Assembly: GCA_021806765.1 (NCBI GenBank)
Contig: JAJZQR010000168.1
Location: forward strand, 1 to 11,368
Length of the DNA stretch: 11,368 nt
Reading direction: 5' to 3'
Origin: Chloroflexota bacterium
GTDB taxonomy: Bacteria; Chloroflexota; UBA6077
The translations under genes and the position numbers were made by a program. The notes under the pieces are model-generated. The model was not told the origin of the DNA and did not search any database. It saw only the letters and a program-made list of their open reading frames with translations. Shown here piece after piece: positions 6,744 through 11,368 of this stretch. How positions within the stretch are numbered: position 1 is the stretch's first letter; every line of letters starts with the position of its first letter.

Positions 6744-8287
6744 CTTGACGAATCGTCCGGCACCTTGAGCCGGTACCGGGTTGAGCGTCCTGCTCCCAAC
6801 TTCTCTGCCAGACCGAGGTCGACGAGTTTCCCGAAATCGGATGCCGTGATCGGCCGGGTGACGCCAAACTCGGCTTCGCATTGCCGGCTGGTAAGCTCCT
6901 GCCCCTCGACCAGCCACTGCAGAATCTTCCTCTGCCTGTCGTTCAGCTGCGCCTCGATGGCCGGTGTGACACGGAGCTGGGTCTCAGCCACCACCAGGCG
7001 GTCGAGGTTGTCGCCTGGTCCGGGGAAGGTGACCTGAAAGTAGCCGGTGTCGGTACCGAGAAGCGGTTGGTCCAGGCCGTGGTTCAGCATCTGGTCCCGC
7101 ATCCGGCGGAAACCGCTACCCCGCTCCTCGATGCGATGGAAGTAGGAGAGGCATTGGGCGAGAACGGGATTGCGAGAGCAGGGGCGATACCTGCCCTTGC
7201 GCAGGCTGGCGAGCGTGATGGGCGCAGGGGGCAGGCCGGGGCTGGAAACGACCACCCTATCGAAGAAGACTTCGAGCATGATCTTCCGCCCGGCGTCTTC
7301 GTATTGCCGGTGAGCCACGGCGTTTACCAGGGCTTCTCGCAACGCCTCGACCGGATACTCGTCGAGACGAACCCGGTTCAACCCAACCACCTTCATGGGG
7401 TGGCGGGTGTTGCGATCGATGAAGGCGATGGCGCGGTCGACCGCTAGCGGCATGGGGCCGCGTATGTCCTCATGGTCGCGTGGGTCGCCGTCAGCTTCAG
7501 TGCTACGGTAGGCGTCGGCGAGGATCCGGCATTGCGGGAAGACGGCGGAGGGATCGCGGCCGAGAAGCACAATACCGGCAGCGGTAGCGTAGTGCTCTCC
7601 TGTCTGCGGGTCATGCCAGACGAGACCGCGCAGCGAGGCCCCGGCTAGCAGATCGGCCGCGAAGAGGTCAGAGGGATTCCTGGCCTCCGCGGCGGACACC
7701 AGCTGCCGTGCCACCGCGTGGTCGACGTCTTTCCAGCGTACCCGGGTCAGGGTCTGCGACTCGAAGGTGGAGGTGGCCTCTATGGTCTGTGCGGCGATTT
7801 CATTCTCGTCGCTGGAAGCAGTGATCCCAAATTGCTCTTTGAGCAGCTTGGCAAGAGCGGCACGGACTTCCTTTTGAAGCTCGATCACATTGCCAAAGCG
7901 CTTGTATTTCGGTCCGTCGGCGTCCAATTCCTTCAACAGACTGTCGGTGCCTGCCGCGCGCGCGACGGTGCACTCGCCCTTGATGAAGGCCAGGACAGGG
8001 AGTCCCTTCTCCCTGGCGCGACGGTATTCGGCGTGGGTGATGGACACACCTTCCACGATTGTCCCGTATTGTATGCCCACGATCAGCAGATAGACCTGGC
8101 AGTCGTCAAGCGACTTGAGACAACCCTCCAGGGCCTTGTTGGGTGACGCGGGCTCGAATTCGTAGAGCACCGGAGCGCAATGCGCCGAAAGGAACGGGTC
8201 GGTGTTCAGAAGGTTCTGGACGATGACGCGCTCGTCTTCCAGCTCTTTCTGTACCGAGCTGACGAATACCTGGAGTCTCACAGTCAT
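6695..8287 (-). CDS. DUF4062 (TIR-like) / GHKL ATPase / winged-helix fusion protein inside the R-M operon
   Basis: This 530-residue protein has three parts. Residues 1-105 match DUF4062: a first strand with VFVSSVQKELEDER (7-20), LLIVGIQYG (67-75), then SITHAEYRRAREKGLPVLAFIKGE (82-105). E87 sits where TIR-like and deoxyribosyltransferase-like folds place a catalytic glutamate. Residues about 205-425 resemble the C-terminal half of AlbA/Schlafen-linked ATP-binding proteins (HATPase_c_4): TAAGIVLLGRDP (235-246), an N-box REALVNAVAHRQY with E318 and N322, SSPGLPP (348-354), RNPVLA (372-377) and ERGSG (388-392). Residues 447-508 form a winged helix. The AlbA_2 domain that normally begins such proteins is not visible. 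The ATG overlaps the hsdM stop as ATGA, with GAGG eight bases upstream. Its stop overlaps the longest hsdS frame the same way. The tail is low-complexity and may be frameshifted. The biochemical role is unknown; a DNA-binding ATP-dependent regulator or an effector of the R-M complex is inferred from context. Confidence 0.75.
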   Translation of the reverse strand: MTVRLQVFVSSVQKELEDERVIVQNLLNTDPFLSAHCAPVLYEFEPASPNKALEGCLKSLDDCQVYLLIVGIQYGTIVEGVSITHAEYRRAREKGLPVLAFIKGECTVARAAGTDSLLKELDADGPKYKRFGNVIELQKEVRAALAKLLKEQFGITASSDENEIAAQTIEATSTFESQTLTRVRWKDVDHAVARQLVSAAEARNPSDLFAADLLAGASLRGLVWHDPQTGEHYATAAGIVLLGRDPSAVFPQCRILADAYRSTEADGDPRDHEDIRGPMPLAVDRAIAFIDRNTRHPMKVVGLNRVRLDEYPVEALREALVNAVAHRQYEDAGRKIMLEVFFDRVVVSSPGLPPAPITLASLRKGRYRPCSRNPVLAQCLSYFHRIEERGSGFRRMRDQMLNHGLDQPLLGTDTGYFQVTFPGPGDNLDRLVVAETQLRVTPAIEAQLNDRQRKILQWLVEGQELTSRQCEAEFGVTRPITASDFGKLVDLGLAEKLGAGRSTRYRLKVPDDSSSNRKVPGANRKPSPSE

Positions 8288-9807
8288 CGGGTGGTCCTCA
8301 CCTTGATGGGAACGGGCTCGGCGAGCAGCACGTTAAGCGCCTGCCGCAGCTGCGCGGAACTGTCGATCCATGCGGACAGCGCAGCAGGTAGGGCGTCCCT
8401 GCCGCGGGCCGCGGTTTCGTCGCGGGCAACCCTGGGGGCGGGTTCGACGTACAACGGGATGCTCAGGTTGCCGTCGTTAGCACGGATCTCCTCCAGCATG
8501 GCCACTTGGGTGAAGCCGGGCTCGTCCTCGAACCCGCGATAGGCGGCGACGATGCGCTCTATATGGTCGTCGGTCAGGAAGCTCTGGGCGCGCTCGCGGG
8601 TGACCTCGTTGACGGCATTGATGAAGAGGATTCGTCCTCTGCGTTCCCTGGGCTTGGCGGTGCGACAGACGACGACGCAGGCCTCCATCGGCGAGTTGTA
8701 GAAGAGGTTCGGCCCGAGGCCGAGGACGCATTCGATGACGTCGGCTTCGATGAGCTTGCGGCGCATCCCGGCTTCCTCCTGACGGAAGAGGACGCCGTGG
8801 GGGAAGAGGATGGCGCAGCGGCCGGTCTCGGGCTTGAGGCTGCACAGGATGTGCTGCCAGAAGGCGTAGTCGGCCCGGCCTTGGGGCGGTGTGCCGTAGA
8901 GGTTGCGCCCCCAGGGATCGGAGGCGAAGGCATCGCGGTCCCACTGCTTGATGGAGTAGGGCGGATTGGCCAGCACCACGTCGAACTGCATCAGACGATC
9001 GCCCTGCACGAACTTCGGCTCGGAGAGGGTGTCGCCGCGCACGATCTGGAAGTCCTCGACGCCGTGGAGGAAGCAGTTCATCCGGGCGATGGATGAGGTC
9101 ATGAGATTCCGCTCCTGGCCGTAGAGCCGGACGTTGCGCCATTCCTGACCCTGCTGGCGCAGGCGGGCGATGCAGGAGAGGAGCATGCCGCCGGAGCCGC
9201 AGGTGGGGTCGTAGATGGAGTCACCAGGCTTCGGCTCCAGCATCTCGGTCATCAGATGGACGACGGTGCGGTTGGTGTAGAACTCGGCGGCAGTGTGGCC
9301 GGAGTCGTCGGCGAACTTCTTGATCAGGTACTCGTAGCCCTGGCCCAGCTCGTCCTCGGGCAGGTTGGCGATGGTGAGGTCGAGCGTGCTGAAGTGCTCG
9401 ACCAGGTCTCGCAGCATCGCGTCGGGGAGGCGGTCCTTGTTGGTCCACTGAGCATCGCCGAAGATGCCGTACAGCTTGTCCGGGTTGGCGGTCTCGATGG
9501 CCCGCATGGCGGACTGGAGCGCCTGGCCGACGTCCATGGCCACCTGCCGAACCACGCGCCAGTGGGCCTCGGTTGGGATCTGGAAACGGTGGTTCTCCGG
9601 ATAGGCGGCGTACTCGGCGTCCCCGCCGGACTCAACCAGCGCGGCCTGCGTCTCCTCGTCGAAGACGTCGCACAGCCGCTTGTAGAACAGCAGCGGGAAC
9701 ATGAACTGCTTGTAGTCACCGGCGTCGATGGTGCCGCGCAGGAGCGTCGCCGCACCCCAGAGATAAGACTCGAGCTGCTGTTGGGAGATGCAGGTGGCCA
9801 CGCTCAT
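8284..9807 (-). CDS. hsdM: type I R-M methyltransferase subunit, second (divergent) copy
   Basis: This 507-residue HsdM-type N6-adenine methyltransferase uses S-adenosylmethionine. The N-terminal helical domain covers about residues 1-150. Motif X reads EFYTN (175-179), the SAM-binding motif I is DPTCGSGGM (200-208), and catalytic motif IV is NPPY (281-284). It is collinear with the upstream hsdM: residues 103-140 match residues 114-151 of that protein at 32 of 38 positions. The FYTN and NPPY differ from FYTP and NPPF in its partner. Both catalytic motifs are intact, so it may be active. The start ATG overlaps the stop of the first hsdM as ATGA and is preceded by GGGAGGGG (9823-9816) at eight bases. 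It probably arose by tandem duplication and then specialised, perhaps so that one S subunit binds two different M subunits. Confidence 0.93.
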   Translation of the reverse strand: MSVATCISQQQLESYLWGAATLLRGTIDAGDYKQFMFPLLFYKRLCDVFDEETQAALVESGGDAEYAAYPENHRFQIPTEAHWRVVRQVAMDVGQALQSAMRAIETANPDKLYGIFGDAQWTNKDRLPDAMLRDLVEHFSTLDLTIANLPEDELGQGYEYLIKKFADDSGHTAAEFYTNRTVVHLMTEMLEPKPGDSIYDPTCGSGGMLLSCIARLRQQGQEWRNVRLYGQERNLMTSSIARMNCFLHGVEDFQIVRGDTLSEPKFVQGDRLMQFDVVLANPPYSIKQWDRDAFASDPWGRNLYGTPPQGRADYAFWQHILCSLKPETGRCAILFPHGVLFRQEEAGMRRKLIEADVIECVLGLGPNLFYNSPMEACVVVCRTAKPRERRGRILFINAVNEVTRERAQSFLTDDHIERIVAAYRGFEDEPGFTQVAMLEEIRANDGNLSIPLYVEPAPRVARDETAARGRDALPAALSAWIDSSAQLRQALNVLLAEPVPIKVRTTR

Positions 9808-11339
9808 GACAGCAGCCCCTCCCGCTTGAGGAGCGCGACGAGCCTGTCCTCCGCCGCGAACGCCGCCTCTGCACTATCCCGCAGCCGGTTCATCGCTTCC
9901 TCCGCCGTGAGCACCTCCTGCTCGTTCTTCGGCTCGACGTAGCGAGGGATGTTCAGGTTGTGGTCGCTGGCGGCGATCTCCTCCAGGGTGACCACGCGGG
10001 CGACGCCTTCCACGTCCTGGTAGTCTCGATACCAGCCGTGGATGCGCTCGACGTGCTCGGGCAGAAGCTCGTTTTGAGCCCGTCCCGTCTTGAACTCGCG
10101 GGAGGCATCGAGGATGAGCACCTTGTTCTTCCGGTCCCTCGTCTTGCGCTGGCGGAAGACGAGGATGCACGCGGCCAGACCGGTGCCGTAGAAGAGGTTC
10201 GGCCCAAGCCCTATGACCGCCTCGAGCAGGTCCATCTGGAGGATCTTCCGCCGGATCTCGCCTTCCCTGCCCATGCGGAAGAGGACACCATGGGGCAGCA
10301 CCACGGCCATTCGACCCGTGCCGGCGGCCATGGACTTGATCATGTGCTGCACCCAGGCGTAGTCGCCGCTCTTGCCCGGCGGCATGCCGGCGAAGTTCCG
10401 GCCGTAGGGATCGCTGGTCCACACCTCCTCGCCCCACCTTTCCAGCGAGAAGGGTGGATTGGCGATTACGCAGTCGAAGGTGGCGAGGTTGTCCCCGGAG
10501 AAGAACGCCGGCTGGCGCAGCGTGTCGCCGCGCACCACCTGGAAGTCCGCGGCGCCGTGCAGAAAGAGGTTCATCCGGGCGATGGCGGAGGTGGTGAGGT
10601 TCTTCTCCTGGCCGAAGAGCCGGCCCCAGAGGGTACGATCGTCGCCGTGATTCTCACGAACGTGGTGCACGGCTTCCAGCAGCATCCCGCCGGTACCGCA
10701 GGCAGGATCGTAGATGGACTCGCCCTCCCCGGGGTCCAGGATGTTGACCATCAGCCGCACGACCGAGCGCGGGGTGTAAAACTCGCCCGCCTTCTTGTTG
10801 GTAAGGTCGGCGAACTTCTTGATCAGGTACTCGTAGGATTGTCCGAGGATGTCCGCCTGCGCCACCTGGTTACCGAGCGAGATACGCGAGAAGTGCTCCA
10901 CGAGGTCCCTGAGGAGGGAGTCCGGCAACCGTTCCTTGTTGGTCCACGCCGCATCGCCGAAGATACCGTAGAGGGTATCAGGGTTCGCCGTCTCGATGCC
11001 CCGCATCGCGGTCTGCAGCGCCTGGCCGACGTTGGCGGTGACCACCCGCACGTCGTTCCAGTGGCACCCATCCGGGATCTGGAAGCGGTAGTTCTGGGGG
11101 AACCGGGCGTATTCCTCGTCGCCACCCGATTCCGCCAGCGCAGCGGCGTACTCCTCGTCGTACACGTCCGAGATGCGTTTGAAGAAGAGCAGCGGGAAGA
11201 TGTAGCTCTTGAAGTCGGCGGCGTCCACCGGGCCGCGGAGGATATTGGCCGACTCCCAGAGATGGGATTCGAGTGCAGTGAGCGTGATCTCTCCAGGAAA
11301 CAGTTCCGCCATGCCGTTTGCTGCCACGGAAACCCTCAC
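9804..11339 (-). CDS. hsdM: type I R-M methyltransferase subunit, first copy (operon leader)
   Basis: This 511-residue HsdM is the more canonical of the two. It has an N-terminal helical domain (about 18-155), motif X EFYTP (186-190), motif I DPACGTGGM (211-219) and motif IV NPPF (294-297). A C-terminal charged helix (about 472-509) fits contact with HsdS. All catalytic residues are present. It is the first gene of the operon within the window. The frame is closed by TGA at 11348-11346, so the start lies inside the window. Choices are GTG 11339 (longest, no clear Shine-Dalgarno), GTG 11327 (preceded by GAGG six bases away, giving 507 residues) and ATG 11312. The second is the best supported by the ribosome-binding site. 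Its TGA overlaps the next ATG. Confidence 0.95.
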   Translation of the reverse strand: MRVSVAANGMAELFPGEITLTALESHLWESANILRGPVDAADFKSYIFPLLFFKRISDVYDEEYAAALAESGGDEEYARFPQNYRFQIPDGCHWNDVRVVTANVGQALQTAMRGIETANPDTLYGIFGDAAWTNKERLPDSLLRDLVEHFSRISLGNQVAQADILGQSYEYLIKKFADLTNKKAGEFYTPRSVVRLMVNILDPGEGESIYDPACGTGGMLLEAVHHVRENHGDDRTLWGRLFGQEKNLTTSAIARMNLFLHGAADFQVVRGDTLRQPAFFSGDNLATFDCVIANPPFSLERWGEEVWTSDPYGRNFAGMPPGKSGDYAWVQHMIKSMAAGTGRMAVVLPHGVLFRMGREGEIRRKILQMDLLEAVIGLGPNLFYGTGLAACILVFRQRKTRDRKNKVLILDASREFKTGRAQNELLPEHVERIHGWYRDYQDVEGVARVVTLEEIAASDHNLNIPRYVEPKNEQEVLTAEEAMNRLRDSAEAAFAAEDRLVALLKREGLLS

Positions 11340-11368
11340 TCGGACTCAGATGTAAGCTGGCCAGCGCT
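11340..11368 (-). other. 29 bases upstream of the R-M operon
   Basis: This short edge contains an in-frame stop for hsdM and the adjoining palindromes AGCGCT and TGGCCA (minus-strand reading). No -10 or -35 element can be recognised. The operon promoter or further upstream genes lie outside the window. Confidence 0.4.

Noticed and set aside
1..11368. CRISPR array, tRNA or rRNA genes, transposase or integrase
   Set aside because: No regularly spaced direct repeats with spacers, no recognisable tRNA or rRNA sequence, and no transposase or recombinase motifs were seen on either strand.

Overview
The window is high-GC bacterial DNA with densely packed genes, almost all on the minus strand. Its main content is a complete five-gene type I restriction-modification (R-M) operon, read from right to left. 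Nothing here fixes the taxon. The GC-rich palindromes beginning GTAGGG, the many GTG starts and the style of the membrane glycosyltransferase remind me of uncultured Chloroflexota-like genomes, but that is an impression and not a result.

Right to left on the minus strand: a first hsdM (11339-9804), a second paralogous hsdM (9807-8284), a fusion protein with an N-terminal DUF4062/TIR-like domain, a GHKL-type ATPase region and a C-terminal winged helix (8287-6695), hsdS (6698-5322) and hsdR (5325-2341). As open frames, all four junctions are the 4-base ATGA stop/start overlap, so the genes look co-transcribed and translationally coupled. HsdS should supply DNA specificity through two target-recognition domains, one or both HsdM proteins should methylate adenine, and HsdR should translocate and cleave unmodified DNA. 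The DUF4062-ATPase protein inside the operon is the unexpected part. It may be a regulator or a second-line effector tied to the R-M complex.

The junction between the fusion gene and hsdS is odd. A 21-base-spaced repeat encodes the tail of the fusion protein and appears to continue in another frame past its stop. In addition, an excellent Shine-Dalgarno sequence lies just upstream of an in-frame CTG, 41 codons inside the longest hsdS frame. An old or recent frameshift there, and a shorter HsdS, are real possibilities.

Left of hsdR is a 446-base gap (1895-2340). It holds a cluster of GC-rich inverted repeats next to the hsdR stop, a perfect TATAAT -10 box facing left, and two leader hairpins. 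It is followed by a gene for a multi-spanning GT-C family glycosyltransferase (1894-170). The left edge carries two tandem near-perfect hairpins and probably the last codons of a convergent plus-strand gene.
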